64,000 nt of DNA from Sphingobacteriales bacterium (lineage in GTDB: Bacteria > Bacteroidota > Bacteroidia > Sphingobacteriales > Sphingobacteriaceae), in the NCBI GenBank assembly GCA_015655115.1, contig JAATFQ010000175.1, positions 20,636-84,635 of the forward strand, written 5' to 3'. Both the position numbers and the translations under genes were made by a program. Positions 27,738 to 37,594 of the stretch are shown here, piece after piece. How positions within the stretch are numbered: the stretch's first letter is position 1; each line of letters begins with the position of its first letter. The notes below the pieces were generated by a model. The model ran no database searches and had not been told where the DNA came from. It saw only the letters and a program-made list of their open reading frames with translations.

Positions 27738-28640
27738 ATGGCAAATTTAAAAGAAGTAAGAATTCGTATAGCATCGGTGCAATCTACGCAGCAGATTACC
27801 AAAGCCATGAAAATGGTTTCGGCAGCGAAGCTGAAACGTGCAACTAATGCTATTGTTCAGTTACGTCCGTATGCTACGAAGCTTAAAGAGATCTTAGCGA
27901 ATCTTTCTGCTAGTCTGGAAGGATCTTCATCTCCTTATGTACAGGAACGCGAGCCCAATAAAGTGTTGATCGTTGTCGTATCGTCGAATCGTGGTTTAGC
28001 AGGTGCATTCAATATGAATGTAATCAAAGCTACAAATAACCTGATTACAGATAAATACACCGAACAGTACAAAAAAGGAAACGTAAGTATTGTTGCTATT
28101 GGTAAAAAGGCTCATGATTTTTATGAAAAGCGTGGCTATAATGTTATTGGAAACAATAATGAACTTTACGCTGATTTAACTTTTGCTAATGTAACCAGCA
28201 TTACAGAGGCAATCATGACTGGATTTAAAAAGGGAGACTTTGATAAAGTTGAAGTTGTTTATAACCAGTTCAAGAATGCTGTTGTTCAAATCCTGACTAC
28301 AGAACAGTTATTGCCATTGCCCAAAACTGCAATTGAACAGGCTGCTAAATCTGAAAATACAAAGGTTGCAAAAACACAGATCGATTATATCATTGAGCCT
28401 TCTGAAAAGGAGATCGTTGAGGAGTTGATACCAAAATCTATTAAAATTCAATTGTATAAAGCAGTACTGGACTCTCATGCTTCAGAGCATGGTGCAAGGA
28501 TGACTTCAATGGAGAAAGCAACGGAAAATGCCGGTGATCTAATCAAAGCATTGAAACTGTCTTACAACCAGGCACGTCAGGCTGCCATTACTACTGAGCT
28601 TACAGAGATTGTGAGTGGTGCGGCAGCTCTTAACGGCTAA
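27738..28640 (+). CDS. atpG: F0F1 ATP synthase subunit gamma
   Basis: 300 residues. The N-terminal IASVQSTQQITKAMKMVSAAKLKR and the C-terminal NQARQAAITTELTEIVSGA are the conserved shaft helices that rotate inside the alpha-beta head. Last gene of this atp operon; a strong terminator follows. Confidence 0.97.
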   Translation: MANLKEVRIRIASVQSTQQITKAMKMVSAAKLKRATNAIVQLRPYATKLKEILANLSASLEGSSSPYVQEREPNKVLIVVVSSNRGLAGAFNMNVIKATNNLITDKYTEQYKKGNVSIVAIGKKAHDFYEKRGYNVIGNNNELYADLTFANVTSITEAIMTGFKKGDFDKVEVVYNQFKNAVVQILTTEQLLPLPKTAIEQAAKSENTKVAKTQIDYIIEPSEKEIVEELIPKSIKIQLYKAVLDSHASEHGARMTSMEKATENAGDLIKALKLSYNQARQAAITTELTEIVSGAAALNG

Positions 28641-28658
28641 GCATTCTAAACCTATAAT

Positions 28659-28694
28659 AAAGGCTCTTATCAATACTTGGTAAGGGCCTTTTTA
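28659..28694 (+). terminator. Intrinsic terminator of the atp operon
   Basis: AAGGCTCTTATCA pairs with TGGTAAGGGCCTT (13 pairs, two of them G-T) around ATACT and runs into TTTTT. It lies about 20 bases after the atpG stop. Confidence 0.9.
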
Positions 28695-28727
28695 CATAGC
28701 GGCTATTTTTATCGCTTGCGTTTTATC

Positions 28728-28735
28728 TATTTTTG
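28728..28735 (+). promoter_or_regulatory. Bacteroidota -7 element TATTTTTG
   Basis: Exact TAnnTTTG match 15 bases before the phosphatase ATG and just after the atp terminator, where a new promoter is expected. No convincing -33 element. Confidence 0.5.
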
Positions 28736-28750
28736 TAGAAACATTAAGAT

Positions 28751-29536
28751 ATGAAACTCAAGATCATCCCTGCGGTACTTACTTTACTTTCCCCAATATG
28801 CTTATTTGCACAAAGCAACCCACTGGCTGTAGCGGCTAAGGACTATACTATGGCAGTTGCATGGCAGCAGCATTCCGGAGAGTACCGCGCATTGTGTTTC
28901 CAGGCTTATAATTTTGCAAGACTCTCTTTAACGGAGCAGCTCAAATCTGCGGATACCATAAAACCGAAATGTGTAATTGTGGATATTGATGAGACTGTGC
29001 TTGATAATTCCCCTTTTCAGGGGTATGAACTGAAGAAAGGGGTAAGCTATGATTTGAAAGATTGGACAGACTGGACGGGGAAGGCGGCCGCAGATACTGT
29101 CCCCGGAGCACTGAATTTTCTGAAGTATGCCGGATCACAGAAGGTCGAGACTTTTTATGTGAGCAACCGCTCTGAACCTGAATACAAGGCAACATTGAAA
29201 AACCTCCAGCATTTTGGTTTTCCTGATGCTGATGAGGCGCACCTGATGGTGAAATCGACTACTTCTGACAAGGAGCCCCGTAGGCAAAAGATAATGGAGA
29301 AGTATACTATCCTGTTGCTTTGCGGCGATAACCTGAGCGATTTCTCCAATGTTTTCTACAGAGAAGGGAAGGATACCAAAGCTGAAGTAGGAAAGGCTAT
29401 GGAAGATTTCGGGAGCCGTTTCATTGTATTGCCTAACCCAATGTACGGCGACTGGGAAAAGCTGCTTTATAAAGGAGAACATCTGGATGAAATGGAGAAA
29501 TCAAAACAACGTACCGAGGGGCTAAAAGCGTATTAA
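28751..29536 (+). CDS. Secreted HAD acid phosphatase, lipoprotein e(P4)/5'-nucleotidase family
   Basis: 261 residues. A signal peptide ends in LFAQ, so it is exported but, unlike Haemophilus e(P4), shows no cysteine at the cleavage site. The HAD nucleophile motif is DIDETVLDN, followed by FYVSNR (motif II) and the LLCGDNLSDF segment (motif IV). Family members remove phosphate from nucleoside monophosphates in the periplasm. It sits alone between the atp terminator and a small membrane gene. Substrate preference is inferred from the family only. Confidence 0.9.
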   Translation: MKLKIIPAVLTLLSPICLFAQSNPLAVAAKDYTMAVAWQQHSGEYRALCFQAYNFARLSLTEQLKSADTIKPKCVIVDIDETVLDNSPFQGYELKKGVSYDLKDWTDWTGKAAADTVPGALNFLKYAGSQKVETFYVSNRSEPEYKATLKNLQHFGFPDADEAHLMVKSTTSDKEPRRQKIMEKYTILLLCGDNLSDFSNVFYREGKDTKAEVGKAMEDFGSRFIVLPNPMYGDWEKLLYKGEHLDEMEKSKQRTEGLKAY

Positions 29537-29593
29537 TAAGCGGGTAATTGAAATTATTCTCTACAGATCGTGCCGCTTTTATATAAATAATAT

Positions 29594-29601
29594 TAATTTT
29601 G
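29594..29601 (+). promoter_or_regulatory. Bacteroidota -7 element TAATTTTG
   Basis: Exact TAnnTTTG match 23 bases before the ATG of the 71-residue membrane protein gene; no clear -33 element. Confidence 0.45.
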
Positions 29602-29624
29602 TACAGCAATTAAAAAATAAACAA

Positions 29625-29840
29625 ATGGAGATAAACCCGAAACAAAATACTAAAAGCATGGAAAATGCTAATCAGGCGTCAATATATAAATTATTGATTG
29701 TAGGTGTCGTAGTTAGCATGGTTGGGGTATATTTACGTTTCGCCTTTGATTCCAGTATGTTATCACTTGTATCCTGGATAATTTTATTCTTAGGTGCATT
29801 TATCTGCTGTAAGGCAGTATTTAAAATCTTAGGATCCTAG
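29625..29840 (+). CDS. Small two-helix membrane protein, unknown
   Basis: 71 residues. Two hydrophobic helices (about 22-42 and 48-68) follow a polar N-terminus. The second methionine (MENANQ, 29658) is an alternative start. No motif or family that I recognise. It has its own -7 element upstream and a strong terminator downstream, so it is probably an expressed, single-gene unit. Confidence 0.7.
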   Translation: MEINPKQNTKSMENANQASIYKLLIVGVVVSMVGVYLRFAFDSSMLSLVSWIILFLGAFICCKAVFKILGS

Positions 29841-29846
29841 ATATTT

Positions 29847-29918
29847 AAAATACTCATAAATACTAAAAGCCTGGAATAGTTGATGCTATTGCAGGCTTTT
29901 AGTATTTATGAGTATTTT
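29847..29918. terminator. Bidirectional terminator, 27-bp perfect stem
   Basis: AAAATACTCATAAATACTAA plus AAGCCTG pairs perfectly with its reverse complement at 29892-29918. The 18-base centre (GAATAG-TTGATG-CTATTG) can add five more pairs. The right arm ends inside the ruvC stop codon. It serves both the small membrane gene (+) and ruvC (-). Confidence 0.9.
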
Positions 29919-30480
29919 ATTTTAATCTTTTCTGATTGTCCTTGGCAAAGGCAGCCCAGCCAGAATATGATTTGCCGCTACCGCTTGTGCTCACCCGCTG
30001 AAATGAATGGCATACTGCCACTGCAAGTCCGTCAGTAGCATCTAAAAATTCGGGTGTCTCTTTAAAGTTCAATAACCGCTGCAGCATAGCTGCAACCTGC
30101 TCTTTACCGGCGCTGCCGTTCCCTGTAATAGCTTGTTTGACTTTCCGCGGTGCATATTCAGTAATTGGGATATCCCTCGACAGAGCGGCTGCCATAGCGA
30201 TTCCCTGGGCTCTGCCTAATTTCAGCATTACCTGGATGTTCTTTCCATAAAACGGAGCTTCAAGTGCAACTACATCGGGCTTATATTCATCAACCAATCC
30301 CACGGTTTTTGCGAAAATCCGTTGCAGCTTTAGAAAGTGGTCGTCTAAATGGTCCATGCGCACAATGCCCATGGTGATCAGTTCTATCTTACTCCCCTTT
30401 TCTAAAATAACCCCATATCCCATGATAGATGTTCCCGGATCTATGCCCATGATCACTCTTTCCTTTTTTTCAGCCAACAT
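29917..30480 (-). CDS. ruvC: Holliday junction resolvase RuvC
   Basis: 187 residues. The RNase H-like catalytic acids are visible in MGIDPGTSIMGYG, in VVALEAPFY and in DATDGLAVAVCH. The dimer cuts Holliday junctions in the RuvAB complex. ruvA and ruvB are not in the window. The gene stands alone on the minus strand between two plus-strand units; its stop codon overlaps the long terminator. Confidence 0.95.
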   Translation of the reverse strand: MLAEKKERVIMGIDPGTSIMGYGVILEKGSKIELITMGIVRMDHLDDHFLKLQRIFAKTVGLVDEYKPDVVALEAPFYGKNIQVMLKLGRAQGIAMAAALSRDIPITEYAPRKVKQAITGNGSAGKEQVAAMLQRLLNFKETPEFLDATDGLAVAVCHSFQRVSTSGSGKSYSGWAAFAKDNQKRLK

Positions 30481-30526
30481 AAAACAATATTAAGCATATT
30501 TGCACAGAGTAAAAGCATAAAAAAAA

Positions 30527-31504
30527 TTGTTAGCTAAGCATAAGGTATTATTTTCTTATTTTCTGAAATTTGCGATAGTCATCTTTGCATTCTGGTTTAT
30601 CTATGATAAACTATCTAATAACAATAACCTCAAAGATTTTAAGCATATCCTCGAAGGAATTCCGGCAACTCAAATTACTGTGGTACTAACTGTCGTAGTG
30701 GTGCTGATGCTGGTTAACTGGGGATTGGAATGCCTGAAGTGGAAGAGGCTATTGCGACAGATTGAGCGGATTTCTTTATGGCAAGCTGTGGCATCTGTTT
30801 TCTGCGGACTCACCTGGGCGGTATTTACGCCCAACAGAATAGGTGAGTATGGTGGACGGGTATTCTTCCTGTCTTCAAAAAGGCGGATCATTGGGATTGT
30901 TGCTATGGCGGTTGGAAACATCGGGCAGATGGTGCTGACAAATATTTTTGGCGCTATAGCACTTTGCATATTTATCTATCGGTTTGTAGGTCTTGATTAC
31001 CGGTTAAACTATGCACTTATTATATTATCTGTCATGTTCTGCCTGTTTTTTATCATTTTCTTTTTTAATATACGCTGGCTTAACGGTCTGTTGCTATCCA
31101 TGCGCTTTACCCGTAAATACAAGAAGTTTTACAGCATATTAGGGCGGTATCAAAAAAACGAGCTTTTGAAGATTCTTTTATTTTGCCTGGCACGTTATGT
31201 CGTTTTTAGTACGCAGTATTTCATCATGTTTTATTGGTTAATTCCAGACATTCATTATCTCGATATTTTGATGATGGTCTGCATTTTATTTTTTGTACAA
31301 TCTACCTTACCATCATTAGATTTATTTGATATTGGTGTAAGGAGTGTAACTGCCTCTTATTTTTTTAGCTTTGTAACCCATCAGGATGTAGCAGTCATAG
31401 CATGTACCGCCAGTATCTGGCTGATAAATATTATTATTCCTGCTATATTAGGTTCATATTTTGTCTTTAAATTAAATTTTTTTGGAAGTCTGCAGCGTCG
31501 TTAG
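30527..31504 (+). CDS. Lysylphosphatidylglycerol-synthase-TM-like (flippase-like) membrane protein, TTG start
   Basis: 325 residues with about eight membrane helices, and the PNRIGEYGGR segment typical of the LPG_synthase_TM/UPF0104/AglD2 family. It has no aminoacyl-transferase domain, so it is more likely a lipid flippase or a glycolipid-pathway membrane protein. TTG at 30527 is the only start that includes the first helix. It overlaps the next gene, a GT2 glycosyltransferase, by 23 bases, so a joint role in making or moving a glycolipid is inferred. Confidence 0.78.
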   Translation: MLAKHKVLFSYFLKFAIVIFAFWFIYDKLSNNNNLKDFKHILEGIPATQITVVLTVVVVLMLVNWGLECLKWKRLLRQIERISLWQAVASVFCGLTWAVFTPNRIGEYGGRVFFLSSKRRIIGIVAMAVGNIGQMVLTNIFGAIALCIFIYRFVGLDYRLNYALIILSVMFCLFFIIFFFNIRWLNGLLLSMRFTRKYKKFYSILGRYQKNELLKILLFCLARYVVFSTQYFIMFYWLIPDIHYLDILMMVCILFFVQSTLPSLDLFDIGVRSVTASYFFSFVTHQDVAVIACTASIWLINIIIPAILGSYFVFKLNFFGSLQRR

Positions 31505-32618
31505 TTACCTATCATTATTTTTAACCATTATATATCTGGCTGTTGTGATCTCTTTTATCAGAGGCTGGCACCGTTTAATCCCATTTCAATATCAACCAGC
31601 AACAGCGTCTACTTCTGTATCCATCATTGTTGCGGCACGTAATGAAGCGCTTAAAATTCACGAGACTATTGAGGCCTTACTGGCACAGGATTTTCCTAAG
31701 GAACTCGTAGAGATTATTTTTATAGACGACCATTCCACAGATGATACTGCCGGAATCATCAGGTGTTTTGCTGCTCAGGGAGTAAAGCTGATTTCCTTAA
31801 AAGAAGACAGGGCTTTGAATTCTTATAAAAAGAAAGCTATACAGACTGCCATTGCAGGAGCAAGCGGAAAATTGATTATTACTACAGATGCGGACTGCCG
31901 GATGGGTATAAACTGGTTGAAGACTATAGTGTCTTTTTATGAAAAGCATAACTATAAAATGATTTCGTCGCCTGTGGCATACGACCAGGAACAGAGTTTC
32001 TTTGAAAGATCACAGTCGCTCGAGTTTTTATACCTTATCGGTTTAGGAGCCTCAACTATTGGAAATGGCAAGCCTTCAACATGTAACGGTGCAAACTTAG
32101 CTTATGAGAGGGACGCTTTTTACGAAGTGGGAGGGTTCCAGGGAATAGATGATCTTGCATCGGGAGATGATGAGCTGTTGCTTCATAAAATAGCAGCCCG
32201 TTATGATGGCCATATCGGATTTCTTAAAAACCGCGATGCCATAGTATATACTCATGCTAAACCTACGCTTGCAGAATTTATTCAGCAGCGCAAGCGATGG
32301 GCTTCAAAAAGTACGCGTTATAAAAATAAAGCCATTATTGTGCTTGGTGTTTTTATCTGGTTCTTTAATGTAAGTATTTTGCTGAATCTGCTGGCGGGGA
32401 TCTTCCTGATCGCTTATCTTAAAATAGCATTACTCCAGCTGATATTTAAAATTGCTATTGAATTGATATTCCTGGTCGATGTGACCGGATTTGCTAAAAG
32501 AAGAAGTCTGCTCGTTCTCCTGCCTCTACTGAATGTTTTTCATGTGCTGTATATTATCTATATTGGCATAGCAGGAAATTCAGGTAAATACAACTGGAAG
32601 GGTAGAATGGTTAGATAA
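31482..32618 (+). CDS. Membrane GT2-family glycosyltransferase, TTG start
   Basis: 378 residues. An N-terminal membrane helix, then a GT-A domain with SIIVAARNE, FIDDHSTDDT, the DxD-like TTDADC and the QQRKRWASK motif of processive or membrane GT2 enzymes, then two to three C-terminal helices. It should transfer sugar from a nucleotide sugar at the cytoplasmic face. The start is TTG within the upstream flippase-like gene, and its stop overlaps the permease start (TAATG). Acceptor unknown. Confidence 0.88.
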   Translation: MEVCSVVSYLSLFLTIIYLAVVISFIRGWHRLIPFQYQPATASTSVSIIVAARNEALKIHETIEALLAQDFPKELVEIIFIDDHSTDDTAGIIRCFAAQGVKLISLKEDRALNSYKKKAIQTAIAGASGKLIITTDADCRMGINWLKTIVSFYEKHNYKMISSPVAYDQEQSFFERSQSLEFLYLIGLGASTIGNGKPSTCNGANLAYERDAFYEVGGFQGIDDLASGDDELLLHKIAARYDGHIGFLKNRDAIVYTHAKPTLAEFIQQRKRWASKSTRYKNKAIIVLGVFIWFFNVSILLNLLAGIFLIAYLKIALLQLIFKIAIELIFLVDVTGFAKRRSLLVLLPLLNVFHVLYIIYIGIAGNSGKYNWKGRMVR

Positions 32619-33727
32619 TGGAGAAAAGCAATAGTCCGACGAGAAAAATATGGATTAAGTTTAAGCGGAACAAGCTTGCTTTGGGAGGACTTGTATTCCT
32701 GATTTTATTGTTGTTAATGGCTGTTTCAGGGTACCTGATTACACCCGATCAAACGCCAATGGCAAATACGATGCATTTACAGTTGAGCAATAAAAAGCCG
32801 GGGAGGACATTTAACTTTTTAATTATCAGTACTAATCCCTCTGTCAGGAAGGTAAACCTGTTTGAAAAAATGATCTATGGTCAGGAGGTTGCTTTTAAGA
32901 GTATCCCTATCAGCAGCTACAGGATTTCCGGAAATCAGCTCATGGTCAGAGAATACATAGGAGACGACGAGCAAGCTGTTGAAAGCAGCTACCCTGCAGG
33001 AACTCATCCGCAGGAATTTATCCATACCCATATTTATAAGCAGACATTTTTATTCGGTACGGATGGATATGGCCGTGACTTACTTAGCAGGATGATCATC
33101 GGCATCCGCGTTTCACTTTCAGTGGGACTGATGGCTGTACTGATTTCTATCAGTATAGGTATTACCCTTGGGGCTATCGCGGGTTACTTTGGTGGCAAAG
33201 CTGATATATTTATCAGCTGGCTCATGAATGTGATCTGGTCGCTCCCTTCCTTGTTGCTGGTTATTGCAATTTCATTTGCCTTAGGAAAAGGATTCTGGCA
33301 AATATTTATTGCGGTGGGGCTTTCTACCTGGGTAGATGTTGCCAGGCTTGTGCGCGGGCAGGTGATGGCTTTAAAGGAAGTAGAATTTGTGGAGGCGGCC
33401 AAATCTCTCGGATTTTCATCGCCGCGCATTATCATCAAACATATCCTGCCTAATATCGCCGGTCCTGTACTTGTGATGGCTTCGGCAAACTTTGCCTCAG
33501 CCATACTTTTAGAAACTGGTCTAAGTTTTCTGGGATTTGGTGCACAGCCTCCTATGCCAAGCTGGGGTGGGATGATTAAAGAAAACTATGGCTATATCAT
33601 TATGGATGCGGCCTATCTGGCCATATTCCCGGGTATGGCAATTATGTTAACAGTTTATGCGTTTAATTTAATTGCTATGGGCCTGCAGGATGTATTTGAT
33701 GTAAAATCTCAAAATACTACTATCTGA
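32618..33727 (+). CDS. OppC/DppC-like ABC transporter permease, orphan
   Basis: 369 residues. OppC-type N-terminus with a first helix (about 20-40), then a periplasmic insertion of about 120 residues that is longer than usual, then the five-helix permease domain. The EAA loop is [20 protein letters not shown], and the [12 protein letters not shown] segment precedes helix two. OppC works with OppB, ATPases OppD/F and a binding protein; none of these is in the window. Its start overlaps the glycosyltransferase stop. Whether it is part of a peptide importer or has a different job is open. Confidence 0.88.
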   Translation: MEKSNSPTRKIWIKFKRNKLALGGLVFLILLLLMAVSGYLITPDQTPMANTMHLQLSNKKPGRTFNFLIISTNPSVRKVNLFEKMIYGQEVAFKSIPISSYRISGNQLMVREYIGDDEQAVESSYPAGTHPQEFIHTHIYKQTFLFGTDGYGRDLLSRMIIGIRVSLSVGLMAVLISISIGITLGAIAGYFGGKADIFISWLMNVIWSLPSLLLVIAISFALGKGFWQIFIAVGLSTWVDVARLVRGQVMALKEVEFVEAAKSLGFSSPRIIIKHILPNIAGPVLVMASANFASAILLETGLSFLGFGAQPPMPSWGGMIKENYGYIIMDAAYLAIFPGMAIMLTVYAFNLIAMGLQDVFDVKSQNTTI

Positions 33728-33755
33728 TTTATTACATAATTTATTAAATTGCCAA

Positions 33756-34373
33756 ATGTTATTGAACTGTTATCAACTGGAATTTTTAGAAGCAGGGTGT
33801 GATGAAGCAGGAAGAGGCTGTTTAGCCGGGCCTGTGTATGCTGCAGCTGTAATTTTACCTGCAGATTTTTTGGCCGGAGAATTAAATGACTCGAAACAAG
33901 TTACACATAAGCAACGGGTAGCCCTAAGGCACATCATAGAAAAAGAGGCAATAGCCTGGGCTGTAGCCTCCGTAGACAATAATGAAATCGACGAAATCAA
34001 TATACTCAATGCTTCTTTTCTGGCGATGCACAGGGCAGTAGAAAAACTGAAAATCCAGCCTCAGTATTTAAGTATAGATGGAAACCGTTTCAAACAATAT
34101 CCCGGTATTCCACATGCGTGTATTGTTAAAGGAGATGGGAAATACTTGAATATCGCTGCTGCCTCAATTCTGGCAAAAACACACCGTGATGAATACATGG
34201 ACAACCTTTCTGTTGAATACCCTGTATACCAATGGCATCAGAATAAAGGTTACCCTACCAAAGTGCATCGGCTGGCAGCAATAGAACATGGTATAACTCC
34301 TTTTCACCGTAAAACTTTTAACCTTAGTGATCCAGGGCTTGTTCTTGTCTCAGATCTGGAGGGTAATCAGTAA
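33756..34373 (+). CDS. rnhB: Ribonuclease HII
   Basis: 205 residues. The catalytic motif is [13 protein letters not shown], followed by NDSKQ, the conserved SIDGN and [17 protein letters not shown]. It removes ribonucleotides from RNA-DNA hybrids. It follows the permease gene by 28 bases on the same strand. Full length, with the normal C-terminal end. Confidence 0.95.
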   Translation: MLLNCYQLEFLEAGCDEAGRGCLAGPVYAAAVILPADFLAGELNDSKQVTHKQRVALRHIIEKEAIAWAVASVDNNEIDEINILNASFLAMHRAVEKLKIQPQYLSIDGNRFKQYPGIPHACIVKGDGKYLNIAAASILAKTHRDEYMDNLSVEYPVYQWHQNKGYPTKVHRLAAIEHGITPFHRKTFNLSDPGLVLVSDLEGNQ

Positions 34374-34410
34374 TTTTTCGTGCAATTTAAATAGTAATTT
34401 TCATACAAAT

Positions 34411-35613
34411 TTGAAAGCTTTAATACTAACTAACAGAGTTCCTTTTCCACCCAACAGCGGCTATCCTATTGTGGTTTATAATACTATAAATGGGCTGTTA
34501 AAATTGGGTGTAGAGATTACTTTGTTTAGTATCAACACGAATAAACATAATGTTGACATAGACGATATCTACGATCCTGTATATGAGAAGATCAAATTTT
34601 ATTCTTTTGATATCGATACAGATGTAAATCTCTGGGGTGCTTTTTTTAATATTTTTTCTAATGAATCTTACAATGTGTCGCGTTTTTACGATGAAAATGC
34701 AGCTAAATTGCTTGAAAATATTCTCCGTGAAAGTGAATTTGATATCATTCAGTTTGAAGGGCTGCATGTTGTGCCTTATCTCGATGTAGTTAAGCATTAC
34801 AGTAAGGCAAAGCTTATCTACCGTGCGCATAATGTTTTGTTTGATGTATGGGAAAGACTGGCCAACTCTGAGCGGTTTACACCCCGGCGTCACTATCTTC
34901 ATTTCCTCGCGCGCAGACTGAAGGTGTATGAGACAGAGCAGATCAATCGTTTTCATCAGATTTTTGCGATCAGCGAGCAGGACAGGCAGAGCATTCTTCA
35001 GTTTGGTTGCGAAACCTGTCTGGATGTTTTTCCTGTGGCACTGGATCTGGATAAATATGTGATTGATAAAACTAAAACAAGCTTTCCTACGCTATTTCAT
35101 TTAGGAGCTATGGACTGGCGTCCGAATAAAGAAGGACTGGAATGGTTTATAGACGAAATATGGCCCGACATTGAAAAGCTGAATTCTGAACTCCGGTTTT
35201 ATATCGCCGGGAAATCTATGCCCGAACATTTTTATGAGTACGACTCGGATAACCTTGTAGTAGAAGGAGAGGTTCTTGATGCCATAGAATTTATCAATTC
35301 CAAAGCAATAATGATAGTGCCAATCTTGTCAGGCAGCGGCATGCGGGTAAAGATTATTGAGGGGATGGCCATGAAGAAATGTATCATCGCTACCAGCTAT
35401 GCCGCCGAGGGGATTAATTGTAAAAATGGTAAAGATATCCTGATTGCGAATACTAAAGACGAGTTTTACAGATCAATTTTACAATGTATTACACACCCCA
35501 ACCGCTGGCATGAAATAGGTGAGAATGCGCGAAAAACCGCAGAAAGGGATCATAATATATCCTCCAGTTCAGAAAGGATGCTAAGTGTTTATCACCGATT
35601 AGTAAATGGCTAA
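34411..35613 (+). CDS. GT4-family glycosyltransferase, probable TTG start
   Basis: The track gives 428 residues from 34327, but its first 28 residues overlap rnhB and look non-coding. TTG at 34411 starts the expected GT-B N-terminus, KALILTNRVPFPPNSG, giving 400 residues. The C-terminal Rossmann domain has HLGAMDWRPNKEG and PILSGSGMRVKIIEGMAM, with the GT4 glutamates. It resembles the group I glycosyltransferases that follow a sugar-P-sugar pattern, but donor and acceptor are unknown. The N-terminal half is less conserved than the C-terminal. Confidence 0.82.
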   Translation: MKALILTNRVPFPPNSGYPIVVYNTINGLLKLGVEITLFSINTNKHNVDIDDIYDPVYEKIKFYSFDIDTDVNLWGAFFNIFSNESYNVSRFYDENAAKLLENILRESEFDIIQFEGLHVVPYLDVVKHYSKAKLIYRAHNVLFDVWERLANSERFTPRRHYLHFLARRLKVYETEQINRFHQIFAISEQDRQSILQFGCETCLDVFPVALDLDKYVIDKTKTSFPTLFHLGAMDWRPNKEGLEWFIDEIWPDIEKLNSELRFYIAGKSMPEHFYEYDSDNLVVEGEVLDAIEFINSKAIMIVPILSGSGMRVKIIEGMAMKKCIIATSYAAEGINCKNGKDILIANTKDEFYRSILQCITHPNRWHEIGENARKTAERDHNISSSSERMLSVYHRLVNG

Positions 35614-35621
35614 ATTTTATG

Positions 35622-35629
35622 TACTTTTG
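35622..35629 (+). promoter_or_regulatory. Bacteroidota -7 element TACTTTTG
   Basis: Exact TAnnTTTG match 26 bases before the gcvT ATG and just after the stop of the glycosyltransferase; no convincing -33. Confidence 0.55.
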
Positions 35630-35655
35630 CCCTCGATTTTTAAGCGCAACAGCAC

Positions 35656-36735
35656 ATGAACAATACCGCACTAACCAATAAACACATTTCATTGGGCGCC
35701 AAAATGGTGCCATTCGCAGGCTACAATATGCCCGTTCAATACGAAGGTATTAACGCCGAACACGCTACAGTAAGAAAAAGCGTAGGTGTTTTTGATGTCA
35801 GCCATATGGGAGAATTTATCCTTAAAGGTGAAAATGCTTTAGATTTAATCCAAAGGGTCATCAGTAACGATGCTTCAAAATTATACGATGGAAAAGTACA
35901 ATATGCGTACCTTCCCAATGAAGATGGCGGTATTGTAGACGATTTACTGGTATACAGGATCGATGAAAAAAGCTATATGCTTGTTGTCAATGCATCGAAC
36001 ATTGAAAAAGACTGGAACTGGATTCAAAAATTCAATACAAAAGGAGTGGAGATGCACAATATCTCTGATAAAACTTCTCTTTTAGCTATCCAGGGACCAA
36101 AAGCTGCAGAGGCATTGCAAAGTTTAACTAGCATCGACCTTGCTTCTATGGAATACTATAATTTCAAAAAAGGAACTTTTGCAGGTGTTGACAATGTGGT
36201 AGTTTCTGCTACAGGATATACTGGTGCAGGAGGGTTTGAGATTTATTGTGACAATGAGCATGCTGAGAAAGTTTGGGATGCTGTATTTGAAGCAGGAAAA
36301 CCATTCAACATCAAACCTATTGGCCTGGGTGCACGTGATACACTCCGTTTAGAAATGGGTTTCTGTTTATATGGAAATGATATTGACGATACGAGTTCAC
36401 CAATCGAAGCTGGTTTAGGCTGGGTAACAAAGTTTACCAAGACGTTTACCAATTCTGAAGCACTGCTGGCACAAAAAGAAGCTGGCGTGAAGCGTAAACT
36501 GGTTGGTTTCGAAATGATTGACCGAGGTATTCCCCGCCATGATTATGAGATTGTTGATGAGGCTGGCACCGTAATTGGAAAAGTAACTTCGGGTACTCAG
36601 TCTCCTTCGCTGCAAAAAGCAATCGGAATGGGTTATGTAGCTAAAGAACATGCTAAAGAAGGTGCTGACATCTTTATCCTGATCCGCAACAATAAGATCA
36701 AAGCTAAAATTGTAAAATTCCCTTTTTATAAATAA
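35656..36735 (+). CDS. gcvT: Glycine cleavage system aminomethyltransferase (T-protein)
   Basis: 359 residues. The fold begins with the folate-binding N-terminal region ([22 protein letters not shown]) and continues with [25 protein letters not shown] and the C-terminal [19 protein letters not shown]. It transfers the methylene group from lipoyl H-protein to tetrahydrofolate, releasing ammonia. gcvP and gcvH are not adjacent. Probably co-transcribed with the comB-like gene 14 bases downstream. Confidence 0.96.
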   Translation: MNNTALTNKHISLGAKMVPFAGYNMPVQYEGINAEHATVRKSVGVFDVSHMGEFILKGENALDLIQRVISNDASKLYDGKVQYAYLPNEDGGIVDDLLVYRIDEKSYMLVVNASNIEKDWNWIQKFNTKGVEMHNISDKTSLLAIQGPKAAEALQSLTSIDLASMEYYNFKKGTFAGVDNVVVSATGYTGAGGFEIYCDNEHAEKVWDAVFEAGKPFNIKPIGLGARDTLRLEMGFCLYGNDIDDTSSPIEAGLGWVTKFTKTFTNSEALLAQKEAGVKRKLVGFEMIDRGIPRHDYEIVDEAGTVIGKVTSGTQSPSLQKAIGMGYVAKEHAKEGADIFILIRNNKIKAKIVKFPFYK

Positions 36736-36749
36736 TACGCTTTCTCTAC

Positions 36750-37463
36750 ATGCAAAGAAAAATAGAAGTCTGCCTTACGCCTGCTCTTATAAATTTATAT
36801 ACGATCACAGAAAGTATCGTTGTGGTAATTGATATTTTAAGGGCTACCTCTTCCATAGTTTATGGAATAGACAATGGTGCAGAGGCAATTATTCCTGTCG
36901 CCCAGGTTGAAGAGTGCCTAACCTATGCCGATAAAGGGTTCTTACTGGCCGCAGAAAGAAACGGGGAGGTTGTTGCCGGGTACGACTTTGGCAATTCTCC
37001 ATTCTCCTACACGCCTGATAAAGTCGCAGGTAAGACAGTAGTACTTACTACCACAAACGGTACAAAGGCTTTACATCTCGCCAGGAAGGCCCATCAGGTA
37101 GTTATAGGTTCATTCCTCAATCTGGAATCTTTGTGCAGCTGGTTAAAAACGCAGGACAGAGATATTTTGTTACTTTGTGCAGGATGGAAAGACCAGTTTA
37201 ACCTGGAAGATACCATTTTTGCAGGTGCTGTTGTTCAGCAGTTACGTTCTTCATTTGTCTTATCTGATGATGCGAGTGTCGCTGCCGAAGATCTATATAT
37301 TCTTGCTAAAGATAACTTAAGGGCCTACGTTGGTAAATCTTCACATAGCAATAGGATGGTAGCGCTGAATATTGAAGAAGACGTACAGTTCTGCCTGCAA
37401 TTAAATATTTGTACTGCAATACCGGTACTTGTTGGCGATAGTTTAGTGGCTTTAAAAAAATAG
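36750..37463 (+). CDS. ComB-family 2-phosphosulfolactate phosphatase-like protein
   Basis: 237 residues matching the ComB family: VVVIDILRATSSI near the N-terminus, LAAERNG, and TTTNGTKAL. In methanogens ComB removes phosphate from 2-phosphosulfolactate on the way to coenzyme M. Bacteroidota do not make coenzyme M, so the biological substrate here is probably different or part of sulfolactate metabolism. No ComA or ComC homologue is in the window. It follows gcvT closely and ends before a strong terminator. Confidence 0.85.
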   Translation: MQRKIEVCLTPALINLYTITESIVVVIDILRATSSIVYGIDNGAEAIIPVAQVEECLTYADKGFLLAAERNGEVVAGYDFGNSPFSYTPDKVAGKTVVLTTTNGTKALHLARKAHQVVIGSFLNLESLCSWLKTQDRDILLLCAGWKDQFNLEDTIFAGAVVQQLRSSFVLSDDASVAAEDLYILAKDNLRAYVGKSSHSNRMVALNIEEDVQFCLQLNICTAIPVLVGDSLVALKK

Positions 37464-37594
37464 AAATATTTCACTTCAGAATGATTTGTAAATACCAGAC
37501 CATATAGAACAGATTATTTAAAATAGATCATTTAAACGCGCCATTTAAAGCTGACGATTTGAAATGATCCCTAAACCGGTTATATATCTATTTG

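Noticed and set aside
26138-28640. Loss of atpD and atpC as a broken operon
   Set aside because: Splitting of atpDC from the rest is normal in Bacteroidota; a proper terminator follows atpG.
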